Shown here in pieces: positions 37,424 to 47,020 of a stretch of DNA of 64,000 bases. The DNA is taken from positions 115,127-179,126 of the forward strand of contig NZ_JAUEDK010000005.1 in assembly GCF_030385785.1 (NCBI RefSeq). Reading direction: 5' to 3'. Below the pieces are notes generated by a model. That model was given only the letters and a program-made list of their open reading frames with translations, was not told where the DNA came from and did not search any database. This DNA is from Crenobacter oryzisoli (lineage in GTDB: Bacteria > Pseudomonadota > Gammaproteobacteria > Burkholderiales > Chromobacteriaceae). A program made the translations under genes and the position numbers. Position 1 is the first letter of the stretch; each line of letters opens with the position of its first letter.

Positions 37424-38787
37424 TGCACTTCCCCACTCCATTCGACCACCGGGCAGCCGGCAGCCTCTTCATCGCGATATCGCGCCAATTTGTAACGCAG
37501 CGTCCGCTCGCTCATCCCCAAGCGTTCGGCAGCCAACCTTTTGACACCGCCGGCAGCGGCCAGCGCGTCGAGAATGTGTCGCTTTTCTAGCGACTTGATA
37601 TCCAACGCCTCGCTTTCAACTGGAGGCGGCGACGGTGCGGCCAGCACAGGCACTGGCTTGGACAGCACACCAAGCATCAGATCGGCGGCAAGAATTTCTG
37701 AGCCAGAAGCAAGGATAACCGCTCGCTGAATGACATTTTCAAGCTCGCGGATATTGCCTTGCCAGTCATGGACTGTCAAACAACGTTCAGCTTCAGACGA
37801 AAAGGCCAATACTCCGCGCCCAGCTCTCGCTTCATGCCGCCTAAGCATGCTGCGCGCCAATGGCATGATGTCTTCGCGACGATCGGCCAACGCTGGCACG
37901 CTCAGTGGGAACACATTGAGCCGGAAATACAGGTCTTCGCGGAACCGACCAGCCGCCACCTCGATACGCATGTCGCGGTTGGTGGTAGCCAGCACGCGTA
38001 TATCAAGCTTGATCAGGCGAGCTCCCCCAACCCGTTCGACCTCCCGCTCCTGCAGCACCCGTAACAGCTTAGCCTGCAATGCCAATGGCATCTCGCTAAT
38101 TTCATCCAGTAATAGCGAACCGCCTTGCGCTTGCTCGAATTTTCCAGGCTGCGAGGCACTGGCACCGGTAAACGCCCCTTTTTCGTAGCCGAACAAGGTC
38201 GACTCAAGCAGGTTATCGGGAATCGCCGCACAATTGATCGCGACGAATGGTCCTGCAGCACGCAGCGAATGGCGATGAATGAAACGCGCCAGCACTTCCT
38301 TGCCGGTACCGCTCGGCCCGTCGATCAAGACGGTGGCATCGGATTGCGCCACCCGCTCGGCCAACGCAAACAGTTGGCGCATACATGGTGCAGCTGCAAT
38401 CACAGAATCACCGTGCTGCACCCCACGTAAACGGTACTTTTCCACCTCGGCGATCAACTGCATCGGCTCGAACGGTTTAAGCAGATAGTGAGACGCACCG
38501 GCGCGCAGCAACTCGATCGCCCGTTCAATCACGCCATAAGCGGTCATTAGGATAAACGGCAGACCAGGATAACGGCGGCGCACCTCGTCGAACAGCGCAT
38601 AACCATCCATCGGCGCCATCTGCGCATCGGAGATCACCAGACCGACCGGCTCGGCGGCGAGGCAGCGCAGCGCCGCCGAGCCGTCAGCCGCTTCGAGAAC
38701 CGGATAGCCGGACAGGGTTAGCGTGTCGACCAGCGCCTCACGCAAACCAGCATCGTCTTCCACCACCAGAATGGGCAAGGAGTTCAT
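37420..38787 (-). CDS. flrC: FlrC/FleR-type sigma-54-dependent response regulator
   Basis: This NtrC-family activator probably drives class III flagellar promoters. The 455-residue protein has a receiver domain (acidic D11/D12, phospho-site D54, T82, K104), an AAA+ domain with Walker A GPSGTGKE (157-164) and the sigma-54-contacting GAFTGA loop (204-209), and a C-terminal Fis-type helix-turn-helix (RLAAERLGMSERTLRYKLA). The ATG at 38787 is preferred over an in-frame TTG at 38796. The usual partner kinase (FlrB/FleS) is not next to it. Confidence 0.9.
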   Translation of the reverse strand: MNSLPILVVEDDAGLREALVDTLTLSGYPVLEAADGSAALRCLAAEPVGLVISDAQMAPMDGYALFDEVRRRYPGLPFILMTAYGVIERAIELLRAGASHYLLKPFEPMQLIAEVEKYRLRGVQHGDSVIAAAPCMRQLFALAERVAQSDATVLIDGPSGTGKEVLARFIHRHSLRAAGPFVAINCAAIPDNLLESTLFGYEKGAFTGASASQPGKFEQAQGGSLLLDEISEMPLALQAKLLRVLQEREVERVGGARLIKLDIRVLATTNRDMRIEVAAGRFREDLYFRLNVFPLSVPALADRREDIMPLARSMLRRHEARAGRGVLAFSSEAERCLTVHDWQGNIRELENVIQRAVILASGSEILAADLMLGVLSKPVPVLAAPSPPPVESEALDIKSLEKRHILDALAAAGGVKRLAAERLGMSERTLRYKLARYRDEEAAGCPVVEWSGEVQ

Positions 38788-38802
38788 CACGAGCAATTCA
38801 CT

Positions 38803-39489
38803 TCACAATGACAGGGCCGCCGGGCGCTGCCCGACCATCGCCACCAGTCGAGCGGCAATCGCATTAAGCGGCAAGGTTTCGTCGGCGGCACCCAGCGCAA
38901 TTGCCTCCTTGGGCATGCCGAATACCACGCACGATGCTTCGTCCTGCGCGATGGTACGTGCGCCGGCCCGCTTCAACTCCAAGAGGCCGTTTGCACCATC
39001 GCGCCCCATGCCGGTCAATATGACCCCGATTGCATGCGGGCCGGCACCGTTGGCACCAGAGCGGAACAAGACGTCAACCGATGGCCGATGGCGATTGACC
39101 GGCGAGCCGGCATTGAGCTCGGCCTGGTAGCCGGCTGATGCGACCGTCTTGAGCAGTAGGTGCGAGTGACCCGGGGCGATGTACACCACGCCAGGACGTA
39201 GGTGCTCGCCCGCTTCTGCCTCCTTAACCCTCAGCGCACACTGTGCATCGAGACGGCTGGCAAACGAAGCGGTGAACATCTCCGGCATGTGCTGGGTGAC
39301 CAAGATAGGCGGCATCTGCAGCGGCAGCGCCGACAACAGCACGCGCAGAGCCTCGGTGCCGCCGGTCGAGGCGCCGATCAGGATCACCGTTTGGCGGCTC
39401 CCACCCTGGCGGTAGGGCTGGCTGGGAAGGATCGCGTCGGCCGACAGGCTAGGCGCAACTGGAAACGGTGAAAACGGAGCATTGCTCAT
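38803..39489 (-). CDS. cheB: CheB-type methylesterase lacking a receiver domain
   Basis: This is a 228-residue protein with only the CheB catalytic domain. CheB removes methyl groups from chemoreceptor glutamates. The triad is visible as S41 in [12 protein letters not shown]67 in VTQHMPEMF and D164 in GMGRDGANG. The first ~33 residues are Pro/Ser-rich and do not form a receiver. It lies between the GGDEF/EAL gene (ATGA overlap) and flrC (15-base gap), not in a chemotaxis operon, so its target may not be a classical receptor. Confidence 0.88.
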   Translation of the reverse strand: MSNAPFSPFPVAPSLSADAILPSQPYRQGGSRQTVILIGASTGGTEALRVLLSALPLQMPPILVTQHMPEMFTASFASRLDAQCALRVKEAEAGEHLRPGVVYIAPGHSHLLLKTVASAGYQAELNAGSPVNRHRPSVDVLFRSGANGAGPHAIGVILTGMGRDGANGLLELKRAGARTIAQDEASCVVFGMPKEAIALGAADETLPLNAIAARLVAMVGQRPAALSL

Positions 39490-42400
39490 GCACGTTCGTC
39501 CAGGAAGGTTAGCAATGCAGGCAGCGGCAGCGGCTCGGCCAGCCAGTACCCCTGACCGACGTCACATGACATGCTGCGCAACATGGCCGCCTGCTCGGCG
39601 GTTTCGATCCCCTCGGCAACCACCTTGAGACGCAAGCCATGCGCCAGATCGATCATTGCCCGAGTGATCAAGGCGTCGTCGTCGCGCACCGGTAGTTCGG
39701 CGACGAAGGAACGGTCGATCTTGACCTTGTGGAATGGGAACTGGCGCAGATAGCTGAGACTGGAGTAGCCGACGCCGAAGTCGTCAAGCACCAGGCCGAC
39801 TCCGGTCTCACGCAACTGCGCCAGCAATTGCAACACCCGCTCGCTATTGCTGAGCAGCATGGTTTCTGTCACTTCGACGTCGATCGAACCGGCAGGAAGA
39901 CCGCTCGCGCGCACCCGCTCACAGATTACGTCGATGACCTCGGCACGGAACTGGCTGACAGACAGATTGACCACGACTGGCACCCCTCGCCCCTCGGTCT
40001 GCAAGCGCGCCGCTAGCTTCAACGCCTCTTCGACCACCCACAGGCTGATCGGCACGATCATCCCAGTCTCCTCGGCGATCGGGATGAAACGGTCCGGCGA
40101 CACCTGACCGAGCACCGGATGGCGCCAGCGCAGCAGCGCTTCGATCGAGTCGACCCGACCGGTTGCCAACTCCAGTTGCGGCTGAAACCGCAAGTACAGT
40201 TGCTGTTGCGGTAGCGCCTGTCGCAGCGCGATTTCCAAAGCCAGATACTCGGCGGCACGCTGTCTCATCTCCGGCTGGAAGAAGCAATAGGTATCGCGTC
40301 CATCGGCCTTGGCCTGATAGAGCGCTGCATCGGCGTGCTTGAGCAGCGTCTCGGCCTCGTCGCCATCCTGCGGATAAAAGCTGACTCCGATGCTCGGCGA
40401 CACCTGCATCATCAAACCAAAGCCGATGTCGGTCGGCTTGGATACCGCCCGGTGCAACCGTCCTAACACCGGCTCGACCGCCTCCGGTGTCGCCAACGAT
40501 TCGAGCAGGATCACGAACTCGTCCCCCCCGTAGCGGCATACCAGCCCGTCGCTCCCGACCACTGCCTGAAGCCGATTGGCGACGGCGCGCAGTATTTGGT
40601 CCCCCGCCGAATGACCGTGCGTGTCGTTGATGTTCTTGAAGCGGTCGAGATCGACAAACAGCAGGGCAAATCGCCTCCCCGCCAAATGGGAACGTTCTAT
40701 CGTCTGCGCCAGCGCTTCTTCCAGCACAACTCGATTAGGCAAGCCGGTCAGGAAGTCGTAACGTGCCATATGCTCGATCTGCGCTTCGGCACGTTTGCGC
40801 TCGGAAAAATCGGTGATCACCGCGATGTAGTGCGACAGCACACCGTGGCTGTCGCGCACACAAGACAGCGTGCCCCACAGCGCCAGATCGCGGCCACGAC
40901 CCAGATGGCCGACCAACTCGCCTGACCAACCGTCCGGCCCGGCGGCCCGCTGCCACACATCGAGCGCGCTCGGCTCGCTCATCAGTGCATCCGGATGCAA
41001 ACCGAGCAAACGTTCGACAGGACGACCGAACAATCGGCAGCTGGCCGGGTTGGCCGACACAACGGTCAGGCCGGCGTCCATCACCAACACGCCATCGTTG
41101 CAGTGCTCGAACACCAACGCCGACAGTTTCAGTTCAGCGCTGGCGCGCTTCTCGGCGGTGACGTCCTGCACCGCGCCGACCAAACGACGCTCGCTCTCTC
41201 CAAACGAACGCACCTCGCCGCGAAAGCGCACGTGGCGCACTGCACCATCGCGTTGCAGTCGCAGATCGAGTGCAAGGGCCCCGCTGTCGGCGAACGCCTG
41301 CATGACCGCCTCGGTCAATCGAGCGCGACCGTCGTCGGGCAGCGCATCGAACAAGCCGGTCAACCCCATGCCCGCTTCCGGCCAAGGCAGGCCGAGCGCG
41401 GCGGCGACGCCGTCGGTAGCGTGCACTCTTTCCAGCCGATGATCGGCCTCCCACCCCCCGATCACCGCCACCCGCTGCACCTCGCGCAGCAGCTCGCTGT
41501 CGCGGGCACGGCAGGTCACATCGCGTATCGCCAGCATCAGGCCGGCCGGTTGGTCTGGTGTGGCGGCAAGGCGCTCCAGACGCACATCGAACACGCCGGG
41601 GCCAGCATTCGGTAGCGGCAGCCAACGCTGAAAATGCACGCGGGGCGCGTTGCCGATCCGGGCCAACAGGAAATCGGCCAAGTCATCGCCCAGGCAGTCG
41701 CCGAGTGAGCGCTGCAGTACGGCGGCGCGAGGTTGGCCGAACAGTTCGAGCATTGCGTCATTGGCGATCTGCAGCCGCCCGTCGTTGCAGAAAAATGCGA
41801 TTGCGTCGGAAGTGGCCGCGATCATCTGCCTGTACCGCCCCAGGTCGGCATGCAGCCGGTGTTGCTCCGTCACATCGGATAGGGTACCGATCATCCGTCG
41901 AGTGCCGTTCTCGGAGCCCAGCACGCGACCGCGTACCCTCACCCACAGCCAGCCGCGCTCGCAATACAGCCGGTATTCAGCATCGAAACGCTCGGAATGG
42001 GCATCGATGTGCTGCTGAATCAGCTGATTAACCCTACCCAAATCGTCAGGGTGGATACGCCGGCGCCATTCCTCCAACAGCGCCCGTCCGGTTTTGCCGG
42101 CTCCGATACCAAGGAAGGCACACCAGCGCTCGGGCATGCCGACCTCGCCTGTATCGATGTTGATGTCGAATACCAGATCACCAGCACATTCCAGCGCAAG
42201 CCGCCAGCGCACCTCGCTTTCGCTCAGGGCGACCTCGGCGGCTCGCTGACGGGTCATGTCGCTGAACGAACAGATAACCGCAAACGGCGTCGGCTCCTCA
42301 TCTCGGAACAGCGGCCGGGTATTGACCGAGATCCAGCAGCGCCGACCATCTGGACGCCGCAACCCCAGCAATTCGTCGCTGATTGGCCTACCGTCGCGCA

Positions 42401-43571
42401 GCGTTCGCCGATGTGGGAATGCCTCAAACGAAAGTGGACTGCCATCACCGTCAACCGCTTGCCAGTCGACCATTTTGGATGATGACGCATACAGTTCAGG
42501 ACTTGGCAGGCCGAGAATCGCTTCAGCAGAGGGGTTGCTCAGCAGCACCTCGTGGTCACGTGATATCACCAGCAGCCCTTCGGCCAGGCTGTCGAGCACC
42601 GCCTGCAGCCGTCCTTCGCTCTGTTGCAGGTGCTGTGTCACTGCCAGATGCTCGCGTTCGCTGCGCTGTGCGGCCAACAGGGCGCTACAGGTATTGACCA
42701 AGGGCATCAAGCCGGTGACCAAGTCGGCGGCGAAGCCGCCCTGCCGGTTGGCCACACCGAGCATGCCGATCATCACTCCACGATGGTAGAGCGGCAGGCC
42801 GAGGTAATTGTCGAAGACGGGGTGGCCTGGCGGCGTGCCTCCCGAACGCGGATCGTTGGCCGGGTCATTGGCGATCACCGGCTTGCCGCTCGTCAGCGTC
42901 GCACCGAACAGGGTATCGAGATTGCGAAACAGCATGCCGCCGCTTCGGTGCTGCATGTAGAGCGCACGGCTCTCCGCATCCCAGCCGATTTCGCTGATCA
43001 CATGTACCTTCAGATACGGCGTACCGTCAGGCTCGCGCAACACCTCGCCGATAAAGCCGTACTCACTACCGGCCTCGGACAGCAACAGATCCAGCAGTAA
43101 GCTGAATAACTGGTGCGGATCATCCTTCTGAATGAAACGGGTGTGAATCTGGGTCAGTTTCTGCAGCAACACTCTGTTGCGCTCGAACTCGGCGTAATGC
43201 TGCTGGTTCGCCGATGCATCATCGAGCAAGAGCAGCAGGTAGTCGATCCGTCCGGCGACATCGCATAGTGGCAACAACCGCCCAGCCAGCCAGCATCCTC
43301 CATCGAGCAGCCGCTCGAACGACCAACTACCCTGGCGAGTCAGAATGTCGAGTAGCGCAGCGTCGCCCGGGTAGCTAGCCGGCGTGATCAGGTCGGCCAA
43401 AGTGCGGCCGATCGGCTCGACCTCGCTTGCCAATAACTTATCGAGCTGCGCATTAGCATGGCGCACCACGAGTCCCGCCGAGCGGGCATCGCAGAGCGCA
43501 AACCCACCATTTAAGCGGGCAAACTGCTGCCGGTACCGAATCAGCGCCGGATCAGCGAATACCGTCTCCAT
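39486..43571 (-). CDS. Multi-PAS/GAF GGDEF-EAL c-di-GMP protein
   Basis: The ~1361-residue protein carries both c-di-GMP synthesis and breakdown domains. By pattern, the order is a PAS-like domain (about 10-120), a GAF domain (about 130-320), four or five PAS domains (about 330-950), GGDEF (YGGDEF near residue 1013) and EAL (EALLRW near 1142, [10 protein letters not shown] later). Both motifs are intact, but no RxxD product-inhibition site precedes GGDEF. No membrane segment is evident, so it is probably a cytosolic sensor. The start at 43571 lies 4 bases after the phosphatase stop; its own stop overlaps the cheB ATG. Confidence 0.92.
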   Translation of the reverse strand: METVFADPALIRYRQQFARLNGGFALCDARSAGLVVRHANAQLDKLLASEVEPIGRTLADLITPASYPGDAALLDILTRQGSWSFERLLDGGCWLAGRLLPLCDVAGRIDYLLLLLDDASANQQHYAEFERNRVLLQKLTQIHTRFIQKDDPHQLFSLLLDLLLSEAGSEYGFIGEVLREPDGTPYLKVHVISEIGWDAESRALYMQHRSGGMLFRNLDTLFGATLTSGKPVIANDPANDPRSGGTPPGHPVFDNYLGLPLYHRGVMIGMLGVANRQGGFAADLVTGLMPLVNTCSALLAAQRSEREHLAVTQHLQQSEGRLQAVLDSLAEGLLVISRDHEVLLSNPSAEAILGLPSPELYASSSKMVDWQAVDGDGSPLSFEAFPHRRTLRDGRPISDELLGLRRPDGRRCWISVNTRPLFRDEEPTPFAVICSFSDMTRQRAAEVALSESEVRWRLALECAGDLVFDINIDTGEVGMPERWCAFLGIGAGKTGRALLEEWRRRIHPDDLGRVNQLIQQHIDAHSERFDAEYRLYCERGWLWVRVRGRVLGSENGTRRMIGTLSDVTEQHRLHADLGRYRQMIAATSDAIAFFCNDGRLQIANDAMLELFGQPRAAVLQRSLGDCLGDDLADFLLARIGNAPRVHFQRWLPLPNAGPGVFDVRLERLAATPDQPAGLMLAIRDVTCRARDSELLREVQRVAVIGGWEADHRLERVHATDGVAAALGLPWPEAGMGLTGLFDALPDDGRARLTEAVMQAFADSGALALDLRLQRDGAVRHVRFRGEVRSFGESERRLVGAVQDVTAEKRASAELKLSALVFEHCNDGVLVMDAGLTVVSANPASCRLFGRPVERLLGLHPDALMSEPSALDVWQRAAGPDGWSGELVGHLGRGRDLALWGTLSCVRDSHGVLSHYIAVITDFSERKRAEAQIEHMARYDFLTGLPNRVVLEEALAQTIERSHLAGRRFALLFVDLDRFKNINDTHGHSAGDQILRAVANRLQAVVGSDGLVCRYGGDEFVILLESLATPEAVEPVLGRLHRAVSKPTDIGFGLMMQVSPSIGVSFYPQDGDEAETLLKHADAALYQAKADGRDTYCFFQPEMRQRAAEYLALEIALRQALPQQQLYLRFQPQLELATGRVDSIEALLRWRHPVLGQVSPDRFIPIAEETGMIVPISLWVVEEALKLAARLQTEGRGVPVVVNLSVSQFRAEVIDVICERVRASGLPAGSIDVEVTETMLLSNSERVLQLLAQLRETGVGLVLDDFGVGYSSLSYLRQFPFHKVKIDRSFVAELPVRDDDALITRAMIDLAHGLRLKVVAEGIETAEQAAMLRSMSCDVGQGYWLAEPLPLPALLTFLDERA

Positions 43572-43575
43572 CTCG

Positions 43576-44052
43576 TCAGCGCACTCCGGCCTCGGCACGC
43601 CAGCGCGCAATCCAGGCGTCACAGGCCGCCTCTAGCAGATCGAGTACATGCTCGAATCCGTCGGGGCCGCCATAGTAGGGGTCGGGTACCGGCTGACCGG
43701 GGGGATCGAGCGAGTCGAGCATCAGCGCCAGCCGAGCTCTATCACCAGGGCGAACCATCGTCTTGAGTTCGACGAGATGGACGACGTCGGCAGCCAGAAT
43801 GAGGTCGAAATGTTTGAAGTCGTCTCGGCAGACCTGCCGGGCAATCTGTCCCGATAGATCGTAACCGCGCTTTAGCGCGGCGGCGGTCGAACGCACATCG
43901 GGCGCCTCACCGACGTGATAGCCGTGAGTACCCGCCGAATCAACGGTGATTTCCGCAGCCAGGCCCGCCGCGGCCAGTTTGGCGCGCAGAATCGCTTCGG
44001 CAGTCGGTGAACGGCAGATATTGCCGGTGCAGCAAAAAAGGATTGCGATCAT
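43576..44052 (-). CDS. Low-molecular-weight protein-tyrosine phosphatase
   Basis: The 158-residue protein has the LMW-PTP P-loop CTGNICRSP with nucleophile C8 and R14 (C-x5-R), the DSAGTHGYHVGE segment and the general acid in PDPYYGG (D124). These enzymes remove phosphate from tyrosine, often on bacterial tyrosine kinases of capsule export (Wzb-like). No tyrosine kinase is near. It opens the run that continues with the GGDEF/EAL gene, cheB, flrC and fliE, all with overlaps or tiny gaps. Confidence 0.94.
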   Translation of the reverse strand: MIAILFCCTGNICRSPTAEAILRAKLAAAGLAAEITVDSAGTHGYHVGEAPDVRSTAAALKRGYDLSGQIARQVCRDDFKHFDLILAADVVHLVELKTMVRPGDRARLALMLDSLDPPGQPVPDPYYGGPDGFEHVLDLLEAACDAWIARWRAEAGVR

Positions 44053-44443
44053 CTATTGATTCTTCCGCCTTTTGACACATCGACCGCCCATTGTGCCGGC
44101 CTTGCCGTCGCATCCTGTTCAGTCTGGTCAAATTTCGAGCGCGAATATGTTAGCAGCGTAGCGGCCTTCACGCCGATTCTGCAGTAAATCTTTTAGCATC
44201 GGTTCGGAATTCGGTCCTCCTGCGGAGCAAAGGACGGCGCAAGGACGGCGCAGCGAACACCGTAGATATCGATGAACAAGGTTTTCAGCCAAACACAGTC
44301 CCAACTTGCCCTATGCGGGTCATAAACGGAAGCCTGAAACATTGTCATTGCGATGATGACACTCTTGCTGCGTTGCGTCATGCCCCTTGTCGTTAACGCG
44401 ACAGCCGCCTACTCTTGCGTTCTTTATCGTTTTGGGATGCCCC
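44053..44443. other. Intergenic region with short tandem repeat
   Basis: This 391-base divergent gap lies between the phosphatase gene and the DUF1615-like gene. It contains a perfect tandem pair of AAGGACGGCGC (44230-44251). Promoters for both flanking genes are expected here, but I cannot place them. No protein-like open frame is present. Confidence 0.6.
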
Positions 44444-45685
44444 GTGTCCTATCGCTCACTGCTTGTCGCCCCGCTGCTGGCCAGTCTGCTGGTTGCCTGT
44501 GCCACCCGTCAGCCCCCCGCCCCGATCACTCCTCCCGTGCCAGAGCCAGCCGCCTCCGAACCGTTCTCGGTCCCGATGCCGCCGGAAGGGCTGGATATTG
44601 TGCCATCCCCCCCTCCGCCCAGCGTGGCCAAGCCAGCCACCGCACCACCGGCCTGGCGCGACGAGAAACAGGGACGCGTGCTGCTCAACCAGTTGCTGCC
44701 CCACTACGCCGACGACCGCAAGGGCTGGCTCACCGATATCATGGGCGCGTTTACCGCGCTGAAGATTCCGTATACCCCGGAATATTTCTGCGCGGTGATT
44801 GCGGTGGCCGACCAGGAGTCCAACCTGCAGTCTGACCCGACCATGGCTCGTCTGCCGCAGATCGTCTGGGGCGAGATCCAGAAGCGCGCCGACAAGTACC
44901 ATATCCCGATGGTGGTAGTGGAGACCGCCCTGCGCAAAACCTCGCCGGACGGTCGCACCTATAAGGAGCGCATCGACACGCTGCGCACCAAGCGCCAGAT
45001 GAACGCGCTGTACGAAGACATGGTGCGCGAGTTGCCGTTCAGCCAGACTGCCTTCGAGCACAAGAACCCGATCCGCGACGGCGGGCCGATGCAGGTAAGC
45101 GTGGCGTTCGCCGAGTCGCATGTGAAGGTGTGGCCGTTCCCATATCAGTTGAAGACCAGCCTGCGCGATGAAGTGTTCACCCGACGCGGCAGCGTCTACT
45201 TCGGCACCGCCATCCTGCTGCAGTACCCGGCGCCGTACACCAAGATGATCTACCGCTTCGCCGACTTCAACGCCGGACGCTACGCCAGCCGCAATGCTGC
45301 CTTCCAGGCGGCGGTCGCGCGGCTGACCGGCCGCAAGCTGGCGCTGGACGGTGACCTGCTGCTGTACAACCCGGACCGGACGGTTTCCAGCCAGGTCAGC
45401 GGCACCCAGAATGCCGTGCAGTCCTTGGGACGCCGGCTGGGCATGGGCAATGGTGAGCTCCTGCGCGACCTGAAGTTGGAGAAGACGTCGGGCTTCGCCC
45501 AGACGCCGCTCTACCAGAAGCTGTTCGCGCTGGCCGACCAGGCCGCCGGCGAGCGGGTAAGCCGCGAGCGGATTCCGCAGATCGAACTGATCAGCCCGAA
45601 ATTCACCCGTACCCTGACCACCGAATGGTTCGCCAACCGAGTGAACGGCCGCTACGAAAGCTGCATGGCCCGCGCGCCGTCTTGA
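44444..45685 (+). CDS. DUF1615-like lipoprotein
   Basis: The GTG at 44444 (after a GGGA site) gives 413 residues that start with a lipoprotein signal ending in LLVACAT (lipobox V-A-C). A Pro-rich linker follows, then a ~320-residue domain with FCAVIAVADQESNLQSDP and GGPMQVSVAFAESH, reminiscent of lysozyme-like transglycosylase folds. I take it to be the DUF1615 family of outer-membrane lipoproteins. Enzyme activity is not established. An earlier in-frame TTG at 44387 would place residues ahead of the signal and is less likely. A hairpin terminator follows. Confidence 0.85.
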   Translation: MSYRSLLVAPLLASLLVACATRQPPAPITPPVPEPAASEPFSVPMPPEGLDIVPSPPPPSVAKPATAPPAWRDEKQGRVLLNQLLPHYADDRKGWLTDIMGAFTALKIPYTPEYFCAVIAVADQESNLQSDPTMARLPQIVWGEIQKRADKYHIPMVVVETALRKTSPDGRTYKERIDTLRTKRQMNALYEDMVRELPFSQTAFEHKNPIRDGGPMQVSVAFAESHVKVWPFPYQLKTSLRDEVFTRRGSVYFGTAILLQYPAPYTKMIYRFADFNAGRYASRNAAFQAAVARLTGRKLALDGDLLLYNPDRTVSSQVSGTQNAVQSLGRRLGMGNGELLRDLKLEKTSGFAQTPLYQKLFALADQAAGERVSRERIPQIELISPKFTRTLTTEWFANRVNGRYESCMARAPS

Positions 45686-45703
45686 GCCGCCCCCTCGGCA
45701 CCG

Positions 45704-45732
45704 GCCGCCGCGTTCGGCAACGCGGCGGCTTT
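45704..45732 (+). terminator. Terminator after DUF1615-like gene
   Basis: A 9-bp GC-rich stem (GCCGCCGCG / CGCGGCGGC) with an 8-base loop is followed by TTT and a T-rich stretch, 18 bases after the stop codon. Confidence 0.8.
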
Positions 45733-45776
45733 GCCTTTATAGTGTCGGTTGTATCCCGTTCGGATGAAGTAATGCG

Positions 45777-46403
45777 ATGGTCGAATCCCCCCCGGATCAC
45801 CCGCTGATCGCCTGTCATGATTGTGACCTGGTCTATCAGGAAACCGCCCTGCCGCCGGGCGGCGAGGCCCGCTGCACGCGCTGCGGCGCGCTACTGTACC
45901 GCGACACCCCCGCCTGCGTGCAGCACTCGCTGGCCTATTGCAGCGCGGCCCTGCTGGTCTTTCTGCTAGTGAACACCTTTCCGATCCTGGAACTGGAAAC
46001 CCAGGGCATCCACCGCAATGCCACCCTGTTCGGCACCGCATTGACGCTGTATCAGGAGAACATGGCCCCGGTCGCCGCCCTGGTCGCCCTAACCACGCTG
46101 CTGGCCCCCGCGCTGGAACTATCCATCCTGTGCTACCTGCTGCTGCTCCTGAATCTGAAACGCCGCCCCCCCGGCTTTGCCGAACTGATGCGGCTGCTGC
46201 AGCTGGTGCGCCCCTGGGGCATGGTCGAGGTGTTCCTGATCGGCGTGCTGGTGTCACTAGTCAAACTCGCCCACATGGCCCATGTGCTGCCGGGGCTGGG
46301 ATTGTGGTCGTTCGGCGCGCTGATCCTGCTGATGGCCGCCAGTGCCGGCGCCTTCGAGCCGCACGAGATCTGGAGACAGTACGAGCAGTGTCCAAACCGT
46401 TGA
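45777..46403 (+). CDS. pqiA: Paraquat-inducible protein A, first half-size protein
   Basis: PqiA is the inner-membrane part of the Pqi lipid-transport system. This 208-residue protein equals one half of enterobacterial PqiA: an N-terminal zinc-ribbon-like domain (ACHDCDLVY, CTRCGALLY) and four membrane segments (starting LAYCSAALLVFLLVNTFPIL). A second half-size pqiA follows with a 16-base overlap, so the family's usual fused protein is split into two genes here. Confidence 0.9.
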   Translation: MVESPPDHPLIACHDCDLVYQETALPPGGEARCTRCGALLYRDTPACVQHSLAYCSAALLVFLLVNTFPILELETQGIHRNATLFGTALTLYQENMAPVAALVALTTLLAPALELSILCYLLLLLNLKRRPPGFAELMRLLQLVRPWGMVEVFLIGVLVSLVKLAHMAHVLPGLGLWSFGALILLMAASAGAFEPHEIWRQYEQCPNR

Positions 46404-47020
46404 CCGCCACCCAGATGGGCCTGGTGCAGTGCCAAGGCTGTGGCCTGCTCTGCCAAGCGCCCCCGCCCGAACAGGATGGTTTCTGTCCACGCTGTCACGC
46501 GCCGCTGCATGCACGCCGTCCCGGCAGCCTACAGCGCGCCTGGGCGCTCCTGATCGCCGCGACAATTCTGTTCTTTCCGGCCAACCTGCTGCCGATCATG
46601 CTGACCACATCACTGGGGCGCACTCAAAAAGACACGATCATGAGTGGCGTGGTATACCTGTGGGTTACCGGGTCCTGGCCCTTGGCGCTGGTGGTGTTCG
46701 TCGCGAGCATTCTGGTACCGTTTGCCAAGATTCTGGCGCTGTTCCTGCTGCTAGTCACCATTCAGCTGCGCTCGGACTGGGCGCCTTTGCAGCGCACCCG
46801 GCTCTACCGGCTCCTGGAGCTGGTAGGCCCCTGGTCGATGCTCGATATCTACGTACTGGGACTGCTCGTCTCGCTGGTCCAGTTGCAATCGCTCGCTACC
46901 GTCATCCTGCCAGGACCTGCTGCGCTGGCATTTGCCGGCGTAGTGGTGCTATCGATGCTGTCCGCAATGAACCTCGATCCCAGGATGATCTGGGACCCGA
47001 TCGGAGAAACAAGTGACTGA
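46388..47020 (+). CDS. pqiA: Paraquat-inducible protein A, second half-size protein
   Basis: The second PqiA half, 210 residues, starts at GTG 46388 inside the end of the first half. It again has two CxxC pairs (VQCQGCGLLC, CPRCHAPLHA) and four membrane segments (ALLIAATILFFPANLLPIML, VYLWVTGSWPLALVVFVASI and two more). It ends eight bases into pqiB. Together with the first half it would rebuild the full PqiA topology as a heterodimer. Confidence 0.9.
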   Translation: MSKPLTATQMGLVQCQGCGLLCQAPPPEQDGFCPRCHAPLHARRPGSLQRAWALLIAATILFFPANLLPIMLTTSLGRTQKDTIMSGVVYLWVTGSWPLALVVFVASILVPFAKILALFLLLVTIQLRSDWAPLQRTRLYRLLELVGPWSMLDIYVLGLLVSLVQLQSLATVILPGPAALAFAGVVVLSMLSAMNLDPRMIWDPIGETSD

